A DNA stretch of 64,000 nt from Streptomyces venezuelae (GTDB lineage Bacteria > Actinomycetota > Actinomycetes > Streptomycetales > Streptomycetaceae): NCBI RefSeq assembly GCF_008642355.1, contig NZ_CP029193.1, positions 4,302,001-4,366,000 on the forward strand, in the 5' to 3' direction. Position numbers and translations under genes: made by a program. The notes beneath the pieces were generated by a model that was not told where the DNA came from, searched no databases, and was given only the letters and a program-made list of their open reading frames with translations. The stretch's first letter is position 1. Each line of letters opens with the position of its first letter. Of the stretch, positions 44,104-51,547 are shown one piece after another.

Positions 44104-44214
44104 CGTAGGGACCGGCCCTTCCGGGAGGGAGTGGGGTACGGCCTCATGGAACCCCGTGCCCGCCGGTCCGCCCGGTAGCCACACGGGTGCGTGCCGTGCC
44201 CCTGGGGGCGTGGT

Positions 44215-44613
44215 TCACGCGGCCAGCGGTACGCGGGCGACGATGCACTTCCCGCCCTCGGGAAGGCGTGTCACGGACACGTCGTCGGCGAGCTGGCACA
44301 CCGATGGCCAGCCGTGTCCGCCGCTCATGAGGAGGCTCGTGCGCGGGCGGGACCGTGGGACCACGTCGCTGCCGTCCTCGACGGCGATCTCGATGAAGCC
44401 CGGCCGTACCCGGCATTCGAATCCGCGCAGGCCGCCTCCGTGCCTGAGCGCGTTGGTGACCAGTTCGGAGGTCACCAGAACCGCGTCGTCGACAGCCATT
44501 TCACTGGCGTCGTTGTGCCCCTGGCGCAGTAGCGCGCGTACGACGTCCCGGGCGGCGGCCGGGGTTCGGGGGCGGGTGAGGACGCAGGTTTCCTGCGTGC
44601 TGTCGGTTGTCAC
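44215..44613 (-). CDS. HATPase_c_2 anti-sigma/regulatory ATP-binding protein
   Basis: 132 residues of the RsbW/SpoIIAB-like GHKL group common in Streptomyces: AVDDAVLVTSELVTNALRHG (N-box), FIEIAVEDGSDVVPRSRP (D-box) and LLMSGGHGWPSVCQLADDVS (G-box, slightly altered). These bind ATP and either hold sigma factors of the SigB/F class or signal in partner-switching cascades. The SigB/F-type sigma at 38689 is a candidate partner, though 5 kb away and not co-transcribed. GTG start. Confidence 0.82.
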   Translation of the reverse strand: MTTDSTQETCVLTRPRTPAAARDVVRALLRQGHNDASEMAVDDAVLVTSELVTNALRHGGGLRGFECRVRPGFIEIAVEDGSDVVPRSRPRTSLLMSGGHGWPSVCQLADDVSVTRLPEGGKCIVARVPLAA

Positions 44614-44700
44614 AGCGCATCACTCCCACCGATGGTGTGGGGACTGTTCACTCTTCGGTTGCCCGAGGAGTCCACCGCCACACACGTGGTCCGGGCGGTT

Positions 44701-44734
44701 CGCCCGGTCGGCGCCCCGAGGGCGCCGCCGGGCG
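44701..44734 (-). terminator. Terminator-like hairpin after the minus-strand rodlin
   Basis: CGCCCGG (44701-44707) pairs with CCGGGCG (44728-44734), and GGCGCCC (44710-44716) with GGGCGCC (44720-44726), with a small internal bulge and loop CGA. It begins about 20 bases past the rodlin stop on the minus strand. No T run. Confidence 0.55.
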
Positions 44735-44754
44735 AGTGATGCCGGTCGGCTGGA

Positions 44755-45165
44755 TCAGCCGTTGTGGGCGCCGTTGCCGGCCAGGAGCGAGAGGTCGTCC
44801 AGGACGTGCGACAGCGGCTCGTCGCCCTTGGCCTGGGTCGAGTTCTCGGTGCACTGCTGGTTCTGCGGCGCCGAGAGGATCGGGATGTCCTGGATACCGA
44901 CGTTGACCAGGGCCACGATGTTCTGGATGTTGGCCTTGGCCGGGAGGCCGATGCAGGGCTTGTTGAGCGAACCCTGGATGAGCGCCATCTGGGGGCTCAT
45001 GTTGCCGTACGTCGCGGAGTTGCCGAACGACTGCATGGCGTTGTTGCCGCTCATGGTCTCGGTGCTGCTGTCGTCGCCGATGGCGAGAGCCGTGGGCGCT
45101 GCCGCCGCCGACATGCCGACGACGGAAGCCGTGACCGCAGCTGCAGCCATAACCTTCTTGATCAC
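44755..45165 (-). CDS. rdlB: Rodlin protein (minus-strand copy)
   Basis: 136 residues. Signal peptide (about 1-30: VMAAAAVTASVVGMSAAAAP, TALAIGD). The mature rodlin has [40 protein letters not shown], a pair of Cys residues (one here, one in NQQCTENS), and [19 protein letters not shown]. Rodlins organise chaplin fibrils into rodlets on aerial hyphae and spores. GTG with GAGAGGAA ahead. Divergent twin of the gene at 45457, as with S. coelicolor rdlA/rdlB. The B label rests only on being the copy farther from the chaplins. Confidence 0.92.
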   Translation of the reverse strand: MIKKVMAAAAVTASVVGMSAAAAPTALAIGDDSSTETMSGNNAMQSFGNSATYGNMSPQMALIQGSLNKPCIGLPAKANIQNIVALVNVGIQDIPILSAPQNQQCTENSTQAKGDEPLSHVLDDLSLLAGNGAHNG

Positions 45166-45208
45166 AGGTGTTCCTCTCTGAGTTAGCCCCGTCCTCGGAG
45201 CGCCCTGA

Positions 45209-45236
45209 GCAACTACCGGGGACGGGATGAGTTGCT
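45209..45236 (-). promoter_or_regulatory. Candidate promoter of the minus-strand rodlin
   Basis: On the minus strand AGCAAC (45236-45231) and AGTTGC (45214-45209) are 16 bases apart. The plus rodlin has GGAACC and AGTTGA at 15. Both resemble the -35 GNAAC / -10 CGTTGA type expected for the chaplin/rodlin ECF sigma BldN (from memory of published work). The order of the two half sites is by eye. Confidence 0.4.
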
Positions 45237-45295
45237 GGAATTCACTCCTATGGCCCAATACGCGGCCCCGCGGCGGTGAGAAACAGTGATCTGTG

Positions 45296-45313
45296 AATAA
45301 TCAGACGATTATT
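45296..45313. promoter_or_regulatory. AT-rich palindrome midway between the divergent rodlins
   Basis: AATAATC (45296-45302) and GATTATT (45307-45313) are perfect inverted repeats separated by AGAC. In DNA of this GC content such a stretch is unusual. It sits almost exactly in the middle of the 291-base gap (45166-45456), so a factor binding here could act on both rodlins. Confidence 0.6.
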
Positions 45314-45384
45314 TCGGTGCGGGCTTTTCCCGGGTGGATCCGTCGTCATGGGGGCCACTGATCGATCCGATGGAGTGAATGCGC

Positions 45385-45411
45385 GGAACCAAACGCGGGG
45401 CGGGGAGTTGA
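45385..45411 (+). promoter_or_regulatory. Candidate promoter of the plus-strand rodlin
   Basis: GGAACC (45385-45390) and AGTTGA (45406-45411), 15 bases apart, would place the start of transcription near 45419, about 38 bases before the ATG. Same type as on the opposite side. Confidence 0.4.
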
Positions 45412-45456
45412 ACAGGCCGCAGTAACGTGAGCGTCTGCCCCAGAAAAGGAACCCAA

Positions 45457-45858
45457 ATGCTTAAGAAGGCTATGGCGACGGCAGCAGCCGCCGTCGCCGT
45501 TTCCGCTGGTATCGCCGCCCCCGCGATGGCCATCGGCAACGACAGCGGCACGGAGTCGATGAGCGGCAACGGCGCCAGCCAGTCGTTCGGCAACTCGGCG
45601 ACCAAGGGCGACATGAGCCCGCAGCTGTCCCTGGTCCAGGGCTCGCTGAACAAGCCCTGCATCGGCCTCCCGGCCAAGCTCAACATCCAGAACATCGTGG
45701 CCCTGGTCAACGTCGGCGTCCAGGACATCCCGATCCTCTCGGCGCCGCAGAACCAGCAGTGCACCGAGAACTCGACCCAGGCCAAGGGCGACGAGCCGCT
45801 GTCGCACCTCCTGGACGACCTCTCGCTCCTGGCCGGCAACGGCGAGCACAACGGCTGA
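45457..45858 (+). CDS. rdlA: Rodlin protein (plus-strand copy)
   Basis: 133 residues. Signal peptide at about 1-27 ([28 protein letters not shown]). The mature part has [60 protein letters not shown]. It differs from its divergent twin at only about 14 of roughly 107 mature residues by eye, with an 89-base identical DNA stretch (45719-45807 versus 44806-44894). ATG preceded by AAAAGGAA. A textbook terminator follows. The A label rests on adjacency to the short chaplin, as in S. coelicolor. Confidence 0.93.
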   Translation: MLKKAMATAAAAVAVSAGIAAPAMAIGNDSGTESMSGNGASQSFGNSATKGDMSPQLSLVQGSLNKPCIGLPAKLNIQNIVALVNVGVQDIPILSAPQNQQCTENSTQAKGDEPLSHLLDDLSLLAGNGEHNG

Positions 45859-45878
45859 TCTGCCGCACCGCAGTAATT

Positions 45879-45925
45879 GCTCGGGCCGCCCGAATTCCTT
45901 CCTCCTCGGGTGGCCCGAGCTTTTT
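45879..45925 (+). terminator. Intrinsic terminator of the plus-strand rodlin
   Basis: 45879-45893 pairs with 45906-45920 (GCTCGGGCC...GGCCCGAGC; 15 pairs with one G-T, 12-base loop), followed directly by TTTTT (45921-45925). It sits 21 bases after the stop. Confidence 0.9.
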
Positions 45926-46052
45926 CATGCCTTGTCATCGCATTCGAGTGAACTTCCGAAAATTGTCAACTCCGCGGTTCCCTATGCTTCTTCCGCTCGT
46001 TGACCAGGACTCAGGTCGCCGTTCAGGCGTGACCCGAAAGAAGGGAAAAGCT

Positions 46053-46286
46053 GTGAAGCTCAAGAAGAGCGCAACGATCATTGCCGGCGCCGTCATGGCT
46101 CTGAGCATGGGCGCCCCGGCGTTCGCCGACGCCGGTGCGGAGGGCGCGGCCGTGGGCTCCCCGGGCGTCATCTCCGGCAACAACATCCAGGTGCCGGTCC
46201 ACGTTCCCGTCAACGTGTGCGGCAACACCGTCGACATCATCGCGCTCCTGAACCCGGCGTTCGGCAACCAGTGCGTGAACGACTGA
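46053..46286 (+). CDS. chpD: Short chaplin
   Basis: 77 residues: signal peptide (about 1-26, KKSATIIAGAVMALSMGAPA) and one chaplin domain (GSPGVISGNNIQVPVHVPVN, VCGNTVDIIALLNPAFGNQC, VND) with the two conserved Cys. Chaplins assemble into amyloid fibrils that coat aerial hyphae and spores. GTG with GAAGGGAA ahead. CGTTGA at 45998-46003 could be its -10 (BldN type), but no convincing -35 lies upstream. The name rests on position between a rodlin and a long chaplin; it could be another short chaplin. Confidence 0.88.
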   Translation: MKLKKSATIIAGAVMALSMGAPAFADAGAEGAAVGSPGVISGNNIQVPVHVPVNVCGNTVDIIALLNPAFGNQCVND

Positions 46287-46318
46287 CGTAGGCGCCCAGC
46301 TGTTCCCGCTGTGCCTCA

Positions 46319-46354
46319 GCCGGCCCCGGCAGCCCTTTCGGTGCCGGGGCCGGC
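46319..46354 (+). terminator. Strong hairpin between the short and long chaplin genes
   Basis: 46319-46331 pairs perfectly with 46342-46354 (GCCGGCCCC...GGGGCCGGC; 13 pairs, 10-base loop). No T run. The long chaplin starts only 30 bases beyond, leaving little room for a separate promoter, so the hairpin may attenuate read-through. Confidence 0.6.
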
Positions 46355-46384
46355 TTCACCCTCCGACAGAGAAAGACCAATAGA

Positions 46385-47287
46385 TTGCGACAGGCCCTCA
46401 GCAAAGGAATGCTCTCCGCCGCGGCCGCCACGAGCATCCTGTCCCTGTCCGGTGCCTCCGCGTTCGCCGCCGGTGGGGCGAACGGACAGGCGTCAGGTTC
46501 GCCAGGCTTCTTGTCGGGCAACAACGTGCAGGCGCCGGTGGAGGTGCCGGTGAATGTCTGCGGCAACAGCGTGAACGGCGCGGGGGCCGGCAATCCGGCC
46601 TTCGGGAACTCGTGCGGCTCCTCTTCCCACGCGCACGGTCACACGCACTCCGGGCCGGGGGCGTCGCGTTCGGTGCCGAGCGCCCCGAAGGCGGCCTCGC
46701 ACACCACCGACGGCTCCGCCCGCCCGACGGGCTCCACCGGTTCCTCCGCCGTCGGCGACGCGGCCCGCTCGCCCGGCGTGCTGGCGGGCAACAACGCGAA
46801 GGCACCCGCCGACGTGCCGGTGAACGCCTGCGGCAACACCGCCGACGTGGTGGCCGGCCTCTCTCCCGCCATGGGCAACGGCTGCAACGCCGAGGCCGGT
46901 GCCGGTACCTCGTCGCACCACCACGGCCAGCACCACCCGGGCCGGCACCAGGACCCCCACCGGCAGCCGCCGTCCGGCGTCGTCCCCCCGGCGGGGCACA
47001 CCCCGCAGGGCCCCGGCACGCACCCCCGGGCGATGCCCCCGGGCCACCCCGGCGCCAACGGGCACTCCGAGGCGTCCTCGTTCACCGCGCCGGGCCACGC
47101 GCCGCACGGCGACCGGGCGGCGCGACCGGTCCACGCCGCTTCGGCACACGCCGCTCCGGCCCCCGGCGACATGCTCGCGGCGACGGGCGTGGACGGCACA
47201 CTGCTCGGCGCGGCGGGAACCAGCGTGGCCCTGCTGCTCGGCGGCGCGATTCTGTACCGGCGCGGAATGCCGGCGCCTGGGCGCTGA
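46385..47287 (+). CDS. chpA: Long chaplin with two chaplin domains and a sortase signal
   Basis: 300 residues. A signal peptide (about 1-28) is followed by chaplin domain 1 (about 36-78, GSPGFLSGNNVQAPVEVPVN, VCGNSVNGAG) and chaplin domain 2 (about 125-170, SPGVLAGNNAKAPADVPVNA). A His/Pro-rich spacer and a cell-wall sorting signal (LAATGVDG, a hydrophobic helix, then YRRGMPAPGR) end the protein. LAXTG is the class E sortase signal, matching ChpA/B/C. The chaplin domains lack some conserved hydrophobic residues of the short type. The start is a TTG, unusual for a protein made in quantity. Named by position next to the short chaplin. Confidence 0.88.
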   Translation: MRQALSKGMLSAAAATSILSLSGASAFAAGGANGQASGSPGFLSGNNVQAPVEVPVNVCGNSVNGAGAGNPAFGNSCGSSSHAHGHTHSGPGASRSVPSAPKAASHTTDGSARPTGSTGSSAVGDAARSPGVLAGNNAKAPADVPVNACGNTADVVAGLSPAMGNGCNAEAGAGTSSHHHGQHHPGRHQDPHRQPPSGVVPPAGHTPQGPGTHPRAMPPGHPGANGHSEASSFTAPGHAPHGDRAARPVHAASAHAAPAPGDMLAATGVDGTLLGAAGTSVALLLGGAILYRRGMPAPGR

Positions 47288-47316
47288 ACGGAATAGCGGG
47301 GGCGGGAACGGCAATA

Positions 47317-47356
47317 CGCCGGCAGGGAAGCAGACGGAATTGCTTCCCTGCCGGCG
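47317..47356. terminator. Perfect 16-pair hairpin after the long chaplin
   Basis: 47317-47332 pairs without mismatch to 47341-47356 (CGCCGGCAGGGAAGCA and its complement, loop GACGGAAT). It starts about 30 bases past the stop. Palindromic enough to work in both directions. The rest of 47288-47672 has no confident gene; a candidate tiny leader is treated under findings. Confidence 0.8.
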
Positions 47357-47672
47357 CAAGGGAGGTAGAGACCTGCCTCTTTGAATGTCGCTCACCCACG
47401 GCATAGAAGCCGACGGCTGGCGGAAAGCGACCGGGCCTGTCCCATGAAGCGCATCAAGTGCATCACCGCACGGCCCGCGCGGGAAGAGCCATTCACCCAT
47501 TCGCCCGCGGTGTCACTCATAAGAGAGCCGTTTTGGTGGCTCGGCTTCGGTGGAGCGATCACGGACACGGAAGCCGAGCCCGGTGGCGTCGGCGCGTCAC
47601 CTGAACCGAGGCTAGAGGCAACGGAGTTGGGCACCGGGTCGCCACGCCCCCGCGCGTCCCGGTGCCACCCGT

Positions 47673-48935
47673 TCAGCGTGCGCCCGCCACCGTCCGGCGC
47701 GCGTGCTCCTCGTACGACCGGACCGGCCGGGGTGTCCGGCGTCCGCGCCCTACGTGCCGTTCGACGCCCCGCACCAGGCGGTCGGCGGTGAACGCGGCCC
47801 CGTACACGAAGCGCATGGCGGGCCCGAAGCTCGACGCGGTCGTCAGGCCCGCGAGGAAGAGGCCGGGCCGCGAGGTCTCGAAGCGGTCGCTGACGTAGGG
47901 CGTGCCGTCGGAGAGGGAGCGCAGCCCGCCGCGGAGCTCCGGCGGCAGGACGCCGATGCGGTCGGTCGTGGCGCGGAAACCGGTGGCGGCGATGACGTGG
48001 TCCGTCGCGAAGCTCAGGCCTCCGCCGCCCGCGGCGACGGTGTTCACCCGGACGCGGCCTCCGACGGCGTCGGCCGACGCGATCCGGTGGCCGACCCGCA
48101 CCTCGACCCGCGGTTCGACGCGGTCCCTGACCCACCACGCCCCCGCCGGGCCCAGCGCGTCGGCGGCGACGCGGGCGCGGGTCCGCTCGGGGAGGAGCCG
48201 GAAGGCGCCGGGGGTGTCGGCGTAGAACTTGTTGCGCCAGCCGCAGCCGAGGCCGGTGTGCGGGGCGCGCAGCGACTCCCACCACGGCCGCTGCCAGGCG
48301 GGCGGCACGGTGTTCCAGCGCACGCGCGGGGACCGGGCGAGGATCCGCACCCGGGTGCCCTGTTCGGCCAGGAGCGCGGCGGTCTCCAGGGCCGCCTGCC
48401 CGGCGCCGAGCACCGTCACGTCCCGGCCGCGGAAGTGCGCCAGGTCGGCGTGGTGGCTGCTGTGCGAGACGTGCTCGGTGCCCAGCCCGCGGACGGCGCG
48501 GGGGATCTCGGTGAAGGGCAGCACGCCCACGGCCAGGGCCACCGCACGCGCGTGGTGGGTCTCCCCGTCCTCGGTCCGTGCCTCGTAGCCGTCGGGGGCG
48601 GCCCGGACGGAGGCGATGAGGCGTTCGTCGACGGGTGGGGACGCCTGCTCGGCGAACCAGAGGCCGTAGGACGCGAAGTGCTCGATGGGCAGGGGCCTGC
48701 CGTGCTCGGCGGGCAGGTTCTCGCGGGCGCAGTACGCGGCCAGGCCGAAGCGGCCCGCGGGGTCGGACAGGTCGGACGCCCACGGCTCCGACTTCAGGAA
48801 CATGCCGCGCGGCATGTGGTCCCGCCAGGACGCCATGGGCCTGCCGAAGATCCGTACGTCCAGGCCGGCCGCCGCGGCGTGTGAGGCGACCGAGAGGCCG
48901 TAGGGGCCCGCTCCGACGATCAGCAGGTCATGCAT
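47673..48935 (-). CDS. FAD-dependent oxidoreductase (flavin-monooxygenase-like)
   Basis: 420 residues. N-terminal FAD Rossmann motif DLLIVGAGPYGLSVASHAAA, RIFGRPMASWRDHMPRGMFL, a second nucleotide motif VTVLGAGQAALETAALLAEQ (about 168-190, NADPH), and ATGFRATTDRIGVLPPELRG. C-terminal LFLAGLTTASSFGPAMRFVY. The set fits N-hydroxylating or Baeyer-Villiger-like flavoenzymes. It is encoded 8 bases inside the end of the ATP-grasp gene, so the two act together, probably on an envelope metabolite. The target is unknown. Confidence 0.85.
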   Translation of the reverse strand: MHDLLIVGAGPYGLSVASHAAAAGLDVRIFGRPMASWRDHMPRGMFLKSEPWASDLSDPAGRFGLAAYCARENLPAEHGRPLPIEHFASYGLWFAEQASPPVDERLIASVRAAPDGYEARTEDGETHHARAVALAVGVLPFTEIPRAVRGLGTEHVSHSSHHADLAHFRGRDVTVLGAGQAALETAALLAEQGTRVRILARSPRVRWNTVPPAWQRPWWESLRAPHTGLGCGWRNKFYADTPGAFRLLPERTRARVAADALGPAGAWWVRDRVEPRVEVRVGHRIASADAVGGRVRVNTVAAGGGGLSFATDHVIAATGFRATTDRIGVLPPELRGGLRSLSDGTPYVSDRFETSRPGLFLAGLTTASSFGPAMRFVYGAAFTADRLVRGVERHVGRGRRTPRPVRSYEEHARRTVAGAR

Positions 48936-50253
48936 CGGTGACTGCTCGCTCTCTGGTGGGCGTGCCGGGGAGTACGGCGGGCGCGTGCTCCCGCGCCCTG
49001 ATCGACAGGGACGTCAGGATCCGGTGGGTCCGGTGGCGCAGGGCTGCGCCGATCCTGCGCGTCACGTGGCGGCGCCACAGGCGGCGCAGGGCGGCGCCCG
49101 GCGCCGGGTCGTCGTCGGCGTGCCAGGCGAGTTCGTTGCCGGGCGACGGGCGCGGGCCGGGGCGGGAGAGGGCGCGCAGGGCGGCCAGCGGGGCGTAGTT
49201 CTCGACCAGGAACGTGCGGCCGGGCAGGGGGTCGGGGGCCGGGGCGGGGCGGTGGGTGAGGTCGAGGTGCAGGGCGCGTACGACGTCCGTGTCCGTGCCG
49301 TCGGCGAAGAGGCGGAACTGGGCGCCGGGCCGCGGGTTGAAGTCGATGAGGTGGTAGTCGCCGGTCTCGGCGTCCCTGCGGAAGTCCAGGTCGAAGATCC
49401 CGCGGTACTCCAGGGCGGCCACGACCTGCGCGGCGGCGGACCGCAGCGCGGGGTTCTCGGCCCACTCACCGCTCACCGTCAGGCCGGCCGAGCGCGGCCA
49501 GGAGCGGTGCTTGCGGCCCGTGCCCCCGCCGCGTACGACACCGTCGCGGCCCGCGCAGCCGTGCACGAACCAGTCCGCGTCGCGGGCGCCGGGCACGAAC
49601 GCCTGGAGGAGCAGGCGGCTGCCCGCCTCCGCGCGGCGCTCGAACAGGTCGGAGGCCTCGCGCGGGGACCGGATCACGGTGGTGCTGCGCAGGCCGGCGT
49701 CGCGGGGCAGCAGCCAGGGGCGGCTCCACTTCGCGACGACGGGGGACCCGAGGCGGTCGACGGCGCCCGCGGCCTCGGCGGCGGACTCCGGCGCCAGCGT
49801 CGTGGGGTGGGCGACGCCCGCCTGCGCGCAGACCTGCGCGAGGGTCGCCTTGTCGGCGACGCGCTCGGCGACGTTGCCCGCCGTGCGGGGCAGCAGGAAG
49901 CAGTCGGTGAGCTCGTCGTACAGGGCGCTGACGGCGAGCGCGCTCGCGTCGTCCAGGGGGATCAGCACGGCGGGTCCGGACAGGCGGCGCGAGACCCGGC
50001 GCAGCACGGCGGCGACCTCGGCGAGCGACGCGCCGGGCATGGGGGGCGCGTGCATCCGGTGGAGGTGGCGGGAGCGCTGTACGGGGCTGCGCCGGTCGTC
50101 GGCGACCAGGTGGACCTCGACGCCGGCCCGCCCCAGCGAGCGTACGGCGCCGAGCGTCCCGTGGTGAAAGGGATTCCTGTCGATCCGCAACAGGACGGCA
50201 GGAATACGTGTATCCAGAGGCTGCAACGTCACCCTCGATTGTCGATCGCCCAT
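48928..50253 (-). CDS. ATP-grasp ligase-like protein
   Basis: 441 residues with an ATP-grasp fold: an N-terminal preATP-grasp region (PAVLLRIDRNPFHHGTLGAV, then SLGRAGVEVHLVADDRR), nucleotide-binding strands (SPVVAKWSRPWLLP; LLLQAFVPGARDADWFVHGC) and metal-binding region ALEYRGIFDLDFRRDAETGD and YHLIDFNPRPGAQFRLFADG. Typical of carboxylate-amine or peptide ligases, for example D-aspartate-ligase-like enzymes. The start at 50253 is a best guess; no strong binding site is seen. Divergent from the GH26-like gene, overlapping the flavoprotein gene. Confidence 0.82.
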   Translation of the reverse strand: MGDRQSRVTLQPLDTRIPAVLLRIDRNPFHHGTLGAVRSLGRAGVEVHLVADDRRSPVQRSRHLHRMHAPPMPGASLAEVAAVLRRVSRRLSGPAVLIPLDDASALAVSALYDELTDCFLLPRTAGNVAERVADKATLAQVCAQAGVAHPTTLAPESAAEAAGAVDRLGSPVVAKWSRPWLLPRDAGLRSTTVIRSPREASDLFERRAEAGSRLLLQAFVPGARDADWFVHGCAGRDGVVRGGGTGRKHRSWPRSAGLTVSGEWAENPALRSAAAQVVAALEYRGIFDLDFRRDAETGDYHLIDFNPRPGAQFRLFADGTDTDVVRALHLDLTHRPAPAPDPLPGRTFLVENYAPLAALRALSRPGPRPSPGNELAWHADDDPAPGAALRRLWRRHVTRRIGAALRHRTHRILTSLSIRAREHAPAVLPGTPTRERAVTDA

Positions 50254-50374
50254 GCGGGCGATGTGGTGGAACACAGGATTAGAAGCACGATTGGCGCAAT
50301 AGAAATACATATGACGGAGTGTCAGTGAGCTGTTCGAATGAGCACGGCCGGAGGCCGGAAAAAGAGGAGCAGGC

Positions 50375-51517
50375 ATGGGATCACACACCCCACAACGTCT
50401 TCGACGCCGTGGACGTGTCGCTTTCGTCGCCACGGGAATCGTTTCTTCGCTCGCGTTGGCGACCGTGCCGGGGCATACGGCGGATGCGGAACGTGACGGT
50501 GAACCACCCGGGGGCGTCTCCGCGGCCCCCGCCTTCGGCGCCTATCTCGACTACGGTCCGCGCGGGGTCGAGCGGATGACCGAACTCAGCCGGTGGCTCG
50601 GGGGCGCCGAGCTGAGGGTCGGTCACACGTACCTCCCGGGCGACCTCTGGAGCAACATCGAGGGCGCTCCGAACTTCCTGGAGAAATGGGCCGAGTGGCG
50701 GAAGGCGAAAAGCGACAGGCTTTTCGTGCTCAACGTCCCGATGCTCGAACGCAACGAGGACGGCGTCGGCGACGCCGAGGTCGCCGGGATGCTGAAGAGG
50801 GGCGCGACCGGCGCCTTCGACGAGCACTACCGGGTGCTCGCGGAGCGCCTGGTCGACCTGGGCGTGCCGGACACGGTGGTCGTGCTCGGCTGGGAGATGA
50901 ACGGCACGACCTACACCCATCGCTGCGGTCCGGACCCGGAGTCCTGGAAGAAGTACTGGAACAGGATCGTCACCACGATGCGTTCGGTGCCGGGACAGAA
51001 GTTCCAGTTCGACTTCACGCCGAGCAGAGGCCGGGACGCCGTTCCGTGGACGCAGTGCTATCCCGGGGACGACACGGTCGACATCATCGGCATGGACTCG
51101 TACGACCAGCCGCGCGGAATGTCATTCGACGAGCAGGTGAAGGAGCCCTATGGACTCCAGCACCACGTGGACTTCGCGGCGGCCCACAAGAAGCCCATCT
51201 CTTATCCGGAATGGGGTCTGTTCCGCAACGGCGACAACGAGGAGTACATGCGCCGCATGCTGGAATGGATGAAGGAGAAGAAGCCGCTGTACAACACCGT
51301 CACCGACTACTGCCCGCACGGCGTGTGGCAGTGCAAGGAGAATCCGGAGTCCGCGGAGATCTACCGCAAGCTCCTCTCGGGCCGTGACGCGCTGCCGACC
51401 GATCCCGTGAACCCGCCGAACTGTTCGCCCGTGGAATTCGGCGAATGGGTCGAGAAGTGGCTCGGCGGCAAGCTGTGTCTGCGGTTCGACTGGTGGAAGG
51501 ACCCGGAGAAGTCCTGA
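50375..51517 (+). CDS. GH26-like secreted glycoside hydrolase
   Basis: 380 residues. Signal peptide (about 1-36, VAFVATGIVSSLALATVPGH), then a TIM-barrel domain: FGAYLDYGPRGVERMTELSR, VVLGWEMNGTTYTHRCGPDP (candidate acid/base Glu in GWEMNG), FDFTPSRGRDAVPWTQCYPG and KPISYPEWGLFRNGD (candidate nucleophile Glu in PEWG). Paired Cys in the barrel suggest disulfides outside the cell. GH26 enzymes cut beta-mannans or glucans. It may trim, process or release the polymer made by the surrounding genes. ATG with AAAGAGGAG ahead. The C-terminal 40 residues have two more Cys. Confidence 0.75.
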   Translation: MGSHTPQRLRRRGRVAFVATGIVSSLALATVPGHTADAERDGEPPGGVSAAPAFGAYLDYGPRGVERMTELSRWLGGAELRVGHTYLPGDLWSNIEGAPNFLEKWAEWRKAKSDRLFVLNVPMLERNEDGVGDAEVAGMLKRGATGAFDEHYRVLAERLVDLGVPDTVVVLGWEMNGTTYTHRCGPDPESWKKYWNRIVTTMRSVPGQKFQFDFTPSRGRDAVPWTQCYPGDDTVDIIGMDSYDQPRGMSFDEQVKEPYGLQHHVDFAAAHKKPISYPEWGLFRNGDNEEYMRRMLEWMKEKKPLYNTVTDYCPHGVWQCKENPESAEIYRKLLSGRDALPTDPVNPPNCSPVEFGEWVEKWLGGKLCLRFDWWKDPEKS

Positions 51518-51547
51518 CCCCCGGCCGGTCCGCGGTGGCGCGAGCCG

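Noticed and set aside
44764..45938. Long frames antisense to both rodlins
   Set aside because: They arise because the rodlins are near-identical and high-GC. The rodlin frames have signal peptides, binding sites and family motifs; the antisense frames have none.
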